13,139 nt of DNA, taken from NCBI GenBank assembly GCA_040904825.1, contig JBBDSU010000004.1:1-13139 (forward strand), given 5' to 3'. Origin of the DNA: JBBDSU01 sp040904825 (GTDB taxonomy: Bacteria; Actinomycetota; Nitriliruptoria; Nitriliruptorales; Nitriliruptoraceae). The position numbers were made by a program, and so were the translations under genes. Of this stretch, positions 1 to 7,147 are shown piece by piece (position 1 is the first letter of the stretch; each line of letters opens with the position of its first letter). The notes beneath the pieces were generated by a model. It was not told where the DNA came from. It made no database searches and saw only the letters and a list, made by a program, of their open reading frames with translations.

Positions 1-193
1 GGGCTGCTGCCTCTCGGCCCTGACCCGGTTCACCGGGGGACGTCACCGGCGGACGTCCGTCACCTCACCCCGCCCCCGCGAACCACGACGGTAGCGCAAC
101 ACGCAGCCATCGCGACGAGGCGCCAGGCGAAGTATTACGCTACGCCCCGGGAGACATTCGCCGGGTTGCGGCGAATCAACGTGGGAGACCGAT
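1..193. other. non-coding leader region upstream of the first gene
   Basis: I see no gene here. The stretch contains a short GC hairpin (CCCGG-TTCA-CCGGG, 24-37), a perfect 10-bp palindrome CGGACGTCCG at 51-60 and the hairpin listed at 156-176. No convincing -35/-10 pair is visible; TATTAC at 133-138 is at best a weak -10 candidate. The left edge may carry the end of an upstream transcription unit, but no stop codon or T-run terminator identifies one. Confidence 0.5.
156..176 (+). promoter_or_regulatory. leader hairpin just before the first gene
   Basis: ATTCGCCG and CGGCGAAT form a perfect 8-bp stem around a 5-nt GGTTG loop. The hairpin ends 17 nt before the GTG start at 194 and just upstream of the GGGAG ribosome binding site (183-187). 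It could affect mRNA stability or translation of the downstream gene. It lacks a T-run, so it is unlikely to be an intrinsic terminator. The structure is seen; any role is inferred. Confidence 0.35.
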
Positions 194-613
194 GTGATCA
201 AGCTGATCAGAGTCCCAGTTCTGCTCGTGCTGCTGCTGGCTGGAGGGCTGCTCCTGCCCCGCTACACCCGAGAAGTGATGCTGTTCGATGTGGTCGCAGC
301 CATCGGCCCATGGCTGCTGCTGGTCGCCATCGCCGTCGTCTTTGTCGTGATGGCAACGACAGGCCGGGATCACCACCACCCGGTACCGCTTCTGACGGTC
401 GAGATCCTCATCTCCGGAGTGCTCGTGCTCGCGCCCCAGATCGTGTGGGCGCAGCTGCTCGGCGCGAATCTGGTGACTGATGCGCTCGGCGGGCGCAGCG
501 GCAACGTCTTCGCCCAGATCCTGGCAGTCGTCTGGCTCGTCGCAGCGGTGCGCACACTGACCGGCCAGCGCCGCTCTGCGCGACGTGCGGTCAAGCAGGC
601 AGCCCGAGACTGA
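194..613 (+). CDS. small three-helix membrane protein, function unknown
   Basis: I do not recognise a family. The 139-residue product has about three hydrophobic segments: residues 5-21, about 32-53 (a strongly hydrophobic WLLLVAIAVVFVVM stretch), and about 66-90. A weaker fourth one lies near 107-119. A histidine-rich turn (DHHHP) sits between the second and third, and the C-terminus is basic (QRRSARRAVKQAARD), consistent with a cytoplasmic tail. The GTG start is chosen because GGGAG (183-187) lies 6 nt upstream. The ATG at 192 overlaps it out of frame. The gene converges on the EAL gene with only 12 nt between the two stop codons, so there is no room for a separate terminator. An overlapping minus-strand ORF (176-619) has no hydrophobic or domain logic and is treated as a shadow. 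Confidence 0.72.
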   Translation: MIKLIRVPVLLVLLLAGGLLLPRYTREVMLFDVVAAIGPWLLLVAIAVVFVVMATTGRDHHHPVPLLTVEILISGVLVLAPQIVWAQLLGANLVTDALGGRSGNVFAQILAVVWLVAAVRTLTGQRRSARRAVKQAARD

Positions 614-625
614 CCGCACGAAGCC

Positions 626-1969
626 TCATTCGTCCGTCCTGCCCCTGCGCAACGGATCGACGACGGTTTCAGGCCGACCAGGTTGCGCAGGCTCGTCGGT
701 CAGCTGCGACGGCGCGAGCTTGTCATCGAACGAGACAATGTCCCGAGGACGGCGGCTCATCACACGTCGTGGCCGATTGACGTCGCTTTCCGCACGCCGC
801 TTCAAGGCCTTAGGGAACTCGAACTGCTCCACGATGGTGCGCATGCCCGGTCGGCCCAGCAGATAGCCCTGGGCAGCGTGTACTCCGACGGATCGCCAAT
901 GATCGAGATCCTCGGGATCCTCAATGCCCTCAACGACGAGCAGTGCCCCGCTAGTGCGGGCGAAGTGCAGCAGTCGCTTCGTCAGTGCCCATCGCACCGG
1001 ATCTCCGCGCGCATCGTTGGTCAGCGACCGGTCCAGCTTGATCACTTCAGGATCCAGCCGGGCGATGTGCCGAAGGCTTGTCATGCTCGCACCGACATTG
1101 TCGACAGCGATCCGCGCGCCCGCCTGCCGATAACGCTGCAGCATCTCGGCCAGCCGCGCGTAGTCAGTCACCGGCTCGAGCTCGGTCAGTTCGAGCATGA
1201 CCGGACGAACCGCCTTGTCGACAACAGCCAGCAGGCTCTCGTCCATAATCGCCGCCGCCGACGTGTTGACACTGAGTGTCACCCGATCTGGGAACTTGTG
1301 AGCCGACGTGATCGACTTTTCCACCGCAGCGATCTCAAGCTCAACGCCAAGTCCCAAGTCCGCAGCACGGGCGAACCATCTGCTCGGTGAAATTGGCGGA
1401 TCTGAATCGAATCGGGTCAGCGCCTCAACGGCGAAGAGCCAGCCATCCTCCAGGCGATAGATCGGCTGGAAGATGGGATAGAAGTCTCGGGTCGTCACCG
1501 CATGGCGGACTGCCTCATCGGTGAGGGAGTCGGGCTCATCGCCTGCACGAGGTCGCTGCGCAAGTTCGCTGTCCCACCAGTTGGTCAGATCACGTTGATG
1601 CAGCGTTCTCATCGCACGAACGCCCGCGCCGACGATGAGTCCGACCAGGACAAACCCCAGGCCGTGCAGCGCGGGGACGACAAACGTCACAACCTCCGGA
1701 GCCGGGTTGTCCCACCACAACCCATCGATGCCAGATGCTGTCGCCGCGGCCATGAGTCCCACCACAACGCCGCCAGCAATCCCAAAACGAAGCGCGGCCA
1801 GCACGACCGGCACATACAGCAGGTGAACTTCGAGCATCTCGCCGACGCCGACCAGCCGGGCAATAAGCCCGCCGGCCAGCCACAGCCCAGCCAATCCGAA
1901 GATCGCCCCCCAGCGGGATCGCTGCCACCAAGGAAGCGGACCCGACGACGATGACCCGAGCGCAGACAT
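626..1969 (-). CDS. membrane-anchored EAL-domain protein (c-di-GMP phosphodiesterase type, altered DDFG motif)
   Basis: EAL domains hydrolyse cyclic di-GMP to pGpG; degenerate ones act as c-di-GMP sensors. The 447-residue protein has an N-terminal membrane part (helices about 21-41, 50-80 and 92-118) resembling the integral membrane sensor regions of histidine kinases. A short linker follows, then an EAL domain at about 160-385 and a charged, probably disordered tail at 385-447. Visible EAL landmarks are E182-A-L-T-R, N235 (LSVNTS), E260 (LELTELE), K311 (IKLD), E347 (VVEGIE) and Q367 (AQGY). The metal-binding loop normally reading DDFG is D290-N-V-G, so the second aspartate is lost and activity may be reduced or absent. 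There is no GGDEF domain. AAAGGAG lies 4 nt before the ATG, a strong ribosome binding site that fixes the start. Confidence 0.9.
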   Translation of the reverse strand: MSALGSSSSGPLPWWQRSRWGAIFGLAGLWLAGGLIARLVGVGEMLEVHLLYVPVVLAALRFGIAGGVVVGLMAAATASGIDGLWWDNPAPEVVTFVVPALHGLGFVLVGLIVGAGVRAMRTLHQRDLTNWWDSELAQRPRAGDEPDSLTDEAVRHAVTTRDFYPIFQPIYRLEDGWLFAVEALTRFDSDPPISPSRWFARAADLGLGVELEIAAVEKSITSAHKFPDRVTLSVNTSAAAIMDESLLAVVDKAVRPVMLELTELEPVTDYARLAEMLQRYRQAGARIAVDNVGASMTSLRHIARLDPEVIKLDRSLTNDARGDPVRWALTKRLLHFARTSGALLVVEGIEDPEDLDHWRSVGVHAAQGYLLGRPGMRTIVEQFEFPKALKRRAESDVNRPRRVMSRRPRDIVSFDDKLAPSQLTDEPAQPGRPETVVDPLRRGRTDE

Positions 1970-2282
1970 TCAACTCCTTTCAAGCCCGTCTCGACGACGG
2001 CGCTTCACCCGCACGGCGGTGTGCGCACACCGGACGACGCTAGTGCATCCAGTGCCGGCCAGGACCTGTCAAGACGTATTCGTACCAGCCGACGACTGCC
2101 TTGGTGCAGCGCCGTCAGTGCCGAGGCGACGGCATCGGCGCTTTCGGCGGAACCAACGCTCCCCAGCACCACCCGGATATCTTTCGTCGACACGTCATCG
2201 CAACCTGGGTTGGGGATAACCCGCGTTCGATAGTTGCTTTGCGCTGCCCGGAGCCACAGCACCTAGAGGCAAGGACGACACG
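1970..2282. promoter_or_regulatory. divergent spacer between the EAL and transporter genes
   Basis: This 313-base stretch should hold the promoters of both divergent genes. It contains overlapping inverted repeats near 2202-2222 (AACC-TG-GGTT, then GGGTT-GGGGAT-AACCC), which could be an operator for the transporter gene. I could not identify a -35/-10 pair with proper spacing on either strand. A minus-strand ORF (2005-2262) lies within it and is listed separately with low confidence. Confidence 0.4.
2005..2193 (-). CDS. doubtful small ORF upstream of the EAL gene
   Basis: An open frame on the minus strand can start at a GTG near 2193 (V-S-T-K-D-I-R-V-V-L-G) or at an ATG at 2262, and stops at 2005, 35 nt before the EAL start. 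The predicted peptide has an alternating hydrophobic strand (IRVVLGSVG) followed by an alanine-rich stretch (ADAVASALTAL), a beta-alpha pattern like the beginning of a Rossmann or cobalamin-binding fold. It is too short for a complete domain. The upstream Shine-Dalgarno is weak. It may be a genuine short gene in the same transcript, a remnant of a longer one, or chance in high-GC DNA. The last is the most likely. Confidence 0.2.
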   Translation of the reverse strand: MSTKDIRVVLGSVGSAESADAVASALTALHQGSRRLVRIRLDRSWPALDALASSGVRTPPCG

Positions 2283-3488
2283 ATGCACCCAAGCCCACCC
2301 GACACTCGGGAGGAAGGCAGCTTCGACCGCGGCAACGTCGTCTACTTGAGCGGCGCACACTTCATCCACGACTGTTACCCCGCCTTCATCGGCGTGCTGC
2401 TCCCCATCTTGATTCCTCGGCTTGGCCTGTCACTCACCGCCGCAGGCATCCTCGCATCAAGCATGCGATGGACCACCAGCTTGCAACCCTTCCTGGGCTA
2501 CTGGGCCGACCGACGCGACACCCGGTATTGGGTCATCCTTGCGCCCACGACCACAGCGGTCTGCATGAGCGTCGCGGGACTCTCGCCCAACGTCGGCGTA
2601 TTGTTGGTCTTGCTGCTCTCCACCGGTGTGAGCCACGCCGCCTTCCATCCTGCTGCCGGCGCACTCGTCACCCGGATTTCCGGACCCTCGTGGGGCAAAG
2701 GCATGTCCTACTTCATGACCGGAGGCGAACTCGGACGTGTGATCGGCCCCTTGGCAATCGCAGCGATGATCGGCTTCGTGGGCATTGAGCAGAGCTGGAT
2801 CATCGTCATCCCCGGAATCCTTGCGTCATTCATCCTGTACCGCAGGTTCCGTCACGCAGATTTCGCAACCGCCGGAAGCCGTCCACCAAGAATGAGGGGA
2901 GTGCTGAACGAAGGGCGAACGCCGCTGTTGCTGATGGCCATCATCATCATTCTTCGTTCGTTCATGATTGTCGGATTCCTGGTGTTCTATCCCACATTCG
3001 CGACCGGACTCGGATCAACCCTGTTGATCGCTGGACTCGGACTGACCATCTACGAGCTCGGCGGCACAATCGGAGCGTTTGTTGGAGGGTTGCTTTCTGA
3101 TCGCATCGGCCGTGTTCGCACGATGGTCATCGGACTGCTCTTTGCCGTCCCCATGCTCCTAGCCGCCGTCGCGATGGGCCCCACCCTTGCTGGCATCGCA
3201 TTCATTGGACTGGGCGGACTGGGATTGCTCAGCTCCCAAGCCGTCGAGCTGGTTGTCATGCAGCAACTGCTGCCCGAACACCGCAGCTCCGCCGTTGGCA
3301 TCACCTACCTGCTCAAGGCGATCGGTGGGACCGCTGCGACGATCCTGATCGGTGCCGCCGGCGATGTCATGGGGATCCAGAATGCCTTGTTCATCAGCGT
3401 CACAGTCGGCCTCGTGGCACTACCCGTCTTGTACATGATGCGACCTCATGACGACATTCGCGCAGCCACATCACCATCCACGGGTTGA
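2283..3488 (+). CDS. MFS transporter, fosmidomycin-resistance (Fsr)-like
   Basis: This 401-residue protein matches the layout of the fosmidomycin-resistance family of major facilitator proton antiporters. HFIHDCYPAFIGVLLP at about 26-41, in the first helix, corresponds to the family's typical GHF-x-ND-x-Y signature. The GVSHAAFHPAAGAL stretch lies in the region where the family has its AFHP motif. About twelve hydrophobic segments are present, with a loop of charged residues between the two six-helix halves near 188-210 (RRFRHADF...RPPRMRG). A cytoplasmic basic stretch SDRIGRVRT at about 269-277 is the MFS loop signature in the second half. Members export small molecules, but the substrate cannot be read from sequence. 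AAGGAC lies about 6 nt before the ATG. Part of the gene is AT-richer than its surroundings (26 of 60 bases G or C at 2941-3000). It ends 10 nt before the convergent tRNA gene. Confidence 0.9.
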   Translation: MHPSPPDTREEGSFDRGNVVYLSGAHFIHDCYPAFIGVLLPILIPRLGLSLTAAGILASSMRWTTSLQPFLGYWADRRDTRYWVILAPTTTAVCMSVAGLSPNVGVLLVLLLSTGVSHAAFHPAAGALVTRISGPSWGKGMSYFMTGGELGRVIGPLAIAAMIGFVGIEQSWIIVIPGILASFILYRRFRHADFATAGSRPPRMRGVLNEGRTPLLLMAIIIILRSFMIVGFLVFYPTFATGLGSTLLIAGLGLTIYELGGTIGAFVGGLLSDRIGRVRTMVIGLLFAVPMLLAAVAMGPTLAGIAFIGLGGLGLLSSQAVELVVMQQLLPEHRSSAVGITYLLKAIGGTAATILIGAAGDVMGIQNALFISVTVGLVALPVLYMMRPHDDIRAATSPSTG

Positions 3489-3498
3489 AGATCTTGAG

Positions 3499-3587
3499 CG
3501 GAGGGTGGGGGATTCGAACCCCCGAGAGTGTTGCCACTCAACACGGATTCCAGCCGTGCGCCATAGGCCAAACTAGGCGAACCCTCC
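3499..3587 (-). tRNA. tRNA-Ser (anticodon GGA)
   Basis: On the minus strand the 89 bases fold as a class II tRNA. The 7-bp acceptor stem is GGAGGGT/ACCCTCC, and the D-arm begins GCCTAG. The anticodon stem is CACGG/CCGTG with loop CTGGAAT, giving anticodon GGA, which reads serine codons UCC and UCU. A long variable arm (GAGTGGCAACACTC) is typical of serine tRNAs. The T-arm has stem GGGGG/CCCCC and loop TTCGAAT. The discriminator is G, as expected for serine; CCA is not encoded. It lies between the convergent transporter gene and the end of the pyruvate carboxylase unit. Confidence 0.96.
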
Positions 3588-3621
3588 TCGAACGCCCGAA
3601 GGGTACGCGCCTGCGACGAGT

Positions 3622-3641
3622 GCCGGCAACGCGAAGCCGGC
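3622..3641 (-). terminator. possible hairpin terminator after pyruvate carboxylase
   Basis: GCCGGC and GCCGGC pair across an 8-nt loop, starting a few bases after... on the minus strand, 11 nt beyond the pyruvate carboxylase stop codon and about 35 nt before the tRNA-Ser gene. There is no U-run, so it would be an L-shaped hairpin of the kind common in high-GC bacteria, or merely a stem that protects the 3' end. The position at the end of a long minus-strand unit supports the call; structure alone does not prove it. Confidence 0.35.
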
Positions 3642-3652
3642 GATACGACGCC

Positions 3653-6600
3653 TCACTCGTCACCGTTGCCGTCAGCGTCATCTGATGCGTCACCTGATGG
3701 GGTGATCTCAATCATGAGGTCGCCGGGTTCGATGCTCGACCCGCTCGGGGTGACGACCCGTGCGACCTCGCCTGCGATCGGCGCACGTACCGGCGACTCC
3801 ATCTTCATCGCCTCAATCGTGGCGATGCGCTGGCCTTGGGTGACCTCGTCGCCGGCAGACACCGCCACGGTGACCACACCCGTGACCGTCGCAGCGACGT
3901 GGCCCGGGTTGGACGCATCAGCCGACTCGGCCTCAGGGGTGGGATCCCCAACTTCACGGTCGAGCGCTTCGATGAATCGAGTCTGGCCATTCACTCGCAT
4001 GTAGACAGTCCGCCGGCCACGCTGATCGGGCTCGGTGATCGCCTCCAGCTCGATGTACAGCCGCACACCGGGCTCAAGGTCGGCGACGATCTCCTCGTCC
4101 GGCTCGAGTCCGTAGAAGAACGTCCGGGTCGGAAGTACCGACACGTCGCCGTACGCGAGCTCAGATGCTTCCAGCTCGCTCGTCGGCTTGGGGAACAACA
4201 CCCGGTCAAGCGCCCGGCGGCGTTGAGCCCCCGGCTCCGCTTGCCCGACAGCGTCCACCGCCTCAGGATCGGCCGTGTTGTCGATATCGACCGGCCCATG
4301 CGCCTCCAAGACCTTCGTACGGAACGGCTCAGGCCAGCCACCTGGCGGATTGCCCAGGCCACCCGCCAGATACTCGACCACCGACTGAGGCAGGTCATGG
4401 GCCCCAGGGTCTTCGGCAAGTTCGTCAGGATCCAGGCCAGACGACGCGAGATACAGCGCCAGGTCACCGACCACCTTGCTGGTGGGGGTGACCTTGATAG
4501 GACGACCCAGCAGGGCGTTGCATCGGGTGTAGAGCGCTTCGACCTCTTCGAAGCGGTCACCGAGGTTCAACGCAATCGCCTGCTGTCGCAGGTTCGACAA
4601 CTGCCCGCCAGGAATCTCGTGGCGATAGACGCTGCCGGTGGGCGCGGCCAATCCGGCTTCGAATGGCGCATACAGCCGCCGCACCGCTTCCCAGTAAGGC
4701 TCGAAATCGATGATCCGGTCCAGGTCGAGTCCGGTTGCTCGTTCCGAATGATCGGTTGCCGCTACCAGCGCCGCCATCGACGGCTGACTGGTCCCGCCTG
4801 ACATGGGCGCCGCTGCGGTATCGACCGCGTCGACCCCCGCCTCGGACGCCGCCAGGTAGGTCGCCAACTGCCCGCCGGCGGTGTCGTGGGTGTGCAGGTG
4901 CACCGGCGCGTCAAACCGTTCGCGCAGCGCTGCGATCAGCAGATGGGCCGCGGGCGGCCGGAGCAAGCCGGCCATGTCCTTGATGCACAGGATCTGTGCC
5001 CCCGCGTTGATCACCCCTTCAGCGACCGCGAGGTAGTGATCCAGGGTGTAGGTCTTCTCGTTGGGATCGAGCAGGTCGCTCGTGTAGCACAGCGTGCCTT
5101 CGGCGATCTTGCCAACGTCGACGACGGCGCGAATCGCCGGCTCCATCCGGGAGACTTCATTGAGCGCATCGAACACCCGGAAGATGTCGATGCCGGCGTC
5201 CGCAGCCTCGGCGACATAAGCCTCAACGACGCTCGTGGGATACGTCCCGTAGCCGACCGTGTTCTGCCCGCGCAACAGCATCTGGAGGCAGACATTCGGC
5301 ATCGCTTCGCGCAATTGTTCCAGACGTACCCACGGGTCCTCTCGCAGGAACCGGATGGCGGTGTCGTGGGTTGCGCCACCCCACGCTTCCACGCTGAACA
5401 GGCCGCCCAGATGGTGGGCGATGACTGGCGCAGCGGCCACGAGGTCGCCTGTACGCACCCGGGTCGCCAGCAGCGACTGGTGCGCATCTCGGAAAGTCGT
5501 GTCGGTCACAGCCAGCGCGGTCTGCTCCCTCAATTGACGCGCGAACGCATCAGGCCCGATGTCGTCGAGCAGCTGCCGTGACCCTGGCACAGGCTCATCC
5601 GCCGAGTCCAGCTCCGGCAGCTTCACTCGAGGATCGAGGCTGCTGGGGGTGTGACCGTGAGGCCGGTTGACGGTGACATCGCCGACGAAGTCGAGCAGGC
5701 GGCTGGTGCGGTCCCCGCCGGGTGCTGTGATCAGCAGGTCAGGGTGTTCGTCGATGAACGCGGTCGTGGCCCGGCCAGCCAGAAAGTCGTCATCGGCGAG
5801 CACCGCCGACAGGAAGTTCGCGTTGGTGCGCACACCGCGAACCCGGAACTCAGTGACCGCCCGTCGTGCCCGTCGCGCTGCAGCAACAAGGTCCGGGCCC
5901 CGTGCGGTCAACTTGATCAGCAAGGGGTCGAAGAACGGCTGGATCTCCATCCCGACTTCGATTGATGCCGAGTCGATTCGAATGCCCGCGCCGCCGACAT
6001 CTCGGAACGCCGAGATGCGGCCGAGGTCAGGGCGGAACCCGTTGGATGGATCTTCGGTGGTGATGCGGCACTGGATGGCAGTACCCCGGGGAACGACATC
6101 TTCCTGCCGCAACCCGAGCTCTTCGAAGCTGGCACCGCCTGCAACCATCAATTGGGTCTGCACAATGTCGATGCCGGTGATCTCTTCAGTCACCGTGTGC
6201 TCGACCTGCACCCGCGGGTTGACCTCGATGAAGACGTGCTCACCGTTTTCGCCCACGAGAAACTCGACGGTGCCGGCGTTCACGTACCCGACCGCACGCC
6301 CAAGAGCGACCGCGTCAGCCAGCAGGCGTTGTCGCAGGTCGTCATCCAGGTTCGGTGCCGGTGCGATCTCGACAACCTTCTGATGGCGCCGCTGCACCGA
6401 ACAGTCCCGTTCGAACAGATGCAGGACTTCGCCGGTCGCGTCGCCAAGGATCTGCACTTCGATGTGCCGCGGCCTGGTGACCGCCTTCTCGAGGAAGACC
6501 GTGCCGTCCCCGAACGCTGCTTCGGCTTCGCGAATGGCTGACTCAACCGCCCCTTCCAGCTCATCAGGGTCATCAATCCGACGTAGGCCCCGGCCACCAC

Positions 6601-7087
6601 CCCCAGCGGCAGCCTTGATGAAGATGGGGTAGCCGATGCGTTCAGCCTCGGCGACCGCGTCAGCGGCGTCGACGATCGCCTCTGATGCTTCGAGCACCGG
6701 CAGGCCAGCGGCAACGGCGGCATCGCGCGCACGGGTCTTGTCACCGGTAGCGCGCAACACTTCCACCGACGGGCCGACGAAGGTGATGCCGGCCTGTTCG
6801 CACGCCTCAGCCAGCGCAGGGCTTTCCGACATGAATCCGTAGCCGGGGTGAATGGCATCGACCTTGGCGCGCTTGGCCAGCGCGATCGTCGCCTCGATGT
6901 CGAGGTAGGCGCGCACAGGCCGCCCGGGTTCACCGATCGGGTACGACTCGTCCGCCTTGACCCTATGGAACGACGCACGATCCTCGTGCGAATACATCGC
7001 GACCGTGCGGATACCCAGCTCCGTGGCCGCACGGAGCACCCTGACGGCGATCTCGCCGCGGTTGGCAACGAGGACCTTGCGAATCAT
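3653..7087 (-). CDS. pyc: pyruvate carboxylase (single-chain, biotin-dependent)
   Basis: It carboxylates pyruvate to oxaloacetate using ATP, bicarbonate and biotin, an anaplerotic cytoplasmic reaction. With the start used here it has 1144 residues, the usual length for a full single-chain enzyme. The biotin carboxylase part spans about 1-455, with HPGYGF at 80-85, the ATP glycine loop GGGGRG at 162-167 and EVNPRVQVEHTVTE at 288-301. The carboxyltransferase part spans about 525-930: TDTTFRDAHQS at 528-538 with the first metal-binding Asp, K703 in CIKDMAG (the carbamylated metal ligand) and HLHTHD at 730-735. The tail is a biotin carrier domain with biotinyl Lys1095 in EAMKM. All key residues are present. 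The frame is open to 7126, but the ATG at 7087 is preferred because AGGGAG lies 6 nt upstream and MIRKVLVANRGEIAVRV is the conserved N-terminus. It follows the ThDP enzyme gene by 60 nt on the same strand. Confidence 0.97.
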   Translation of the reverse strand: MIRKVLVANRGEIAVRVLRAATELGIRTVAMYSHEDRASFHRVKADESYPIGEPGRPVRAYLDIEATIALAKRAKVDAIHPGYGFMSESPALAEACEQAGITFVGPSVEVLRATGDKTRARDAAVAAGLPVLEASEAIVDAADAVAEAERIGYPIFIKAAAGGGGRGLRRIDDPDELEGAVESAIREAEAAFGDGTVFLEKAVTRPRHIEVQILGDATGEVLHLFERDCSVQRRHQKVVEIAPAPNLDDDLRQRLLADAVALGRAVGYVNAGTVEFLVGENGEHVFIEVNPRVQVEHTVTEEITGIDIVQTQLMVAGGASFEELGLRQEDVVPRGTAIQCRITTEDPSNGFRPDLGRISAFRDVGGAGIRIDSASIEVGMEIQPFFDPLLIKLTARGPDLVAAARRARRAVTEFRVRGVRTNANFLSAVLADDDFLAGRATTAFIDEHPDLLITAPGGDRTSRLLDFVGDVTVNRPHGHTPSSLDPRVKLPELDSADEPVPGSRQLLDDIGPDAFARQLREQTALAVTDTTFRDAHQSLLATRVRTGDLVAAAPVIAHHLGGLFSVEAWGGATHDTAIRFLREDPWVRLEQLREAMPNVCLQMLLRGQNTVGYGTYPTSVVEAYVAEAADAGIDIFRVFDALNEVSRMEPAIRAVVDVGKIAEGTLCYTSDLLDPNEKTYTLDHYLAVAEGVINAGAQILCIKDMAGLLRPPAAHLLIAALRERFDAPVHLHTHDTAGGQLATYLAASEAGVDAVDTAAAPMSGGTSQPSMAALVAATDHSERATGLDLDRIIDFEPYWEAVRRLYAPFEAGLAAPTGSVYRHEIPGGQLSNLRQQAIALNLGDRFEEVEALYTRCNALLGRPIKVTPTSKVVGDLALYLASSGLDPDELAEDPGAHDLPQSVVEYLAGGLGNPPGGWPEPFRTKVLEAHGPVDIDNTADPEAVDAVGQAEPGAQRRRALDRVLFPKPTSELEASELAYGDVSVLPTRTFFYGLEPDEEIVADLEPGVRLYIELEAITEPDQRGRRTVYMRVNGQTRFIEALDREVGDPTPEAESADASNPGHVAATVTGVVTVAVSAGDEVTQGQRIATIEAMKMESPVRAPIAGEVARVVTPSGSSIEPGDLMIEITPSGDASDDADGNGDE

Positions 7088-7147
7088 CGACAGCTCCCTG
7101 CAGCGGACGGCCTTCCTGACATCCAATCCTACGGGAGACCATCCGAT

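Noticed and set aside
3485..3685. 66-residue plus-strand ORF beginning MKILSGGWGIRTPE
   Set aside because: It is a translation of the antisense of tRNA-Ser; the GGWGIRTPE string is a well-known false protein from tRNA T-arms.
3836..4801. Long plus-strand ORFs antisense to pyc (also 4886-5581 and 5667-6383)
   Set aside because: They mirror the codon structure of pyc in high-GC DNA, are rich in Arg/Pro/Ser and show no domain or hydrophobic pattern.
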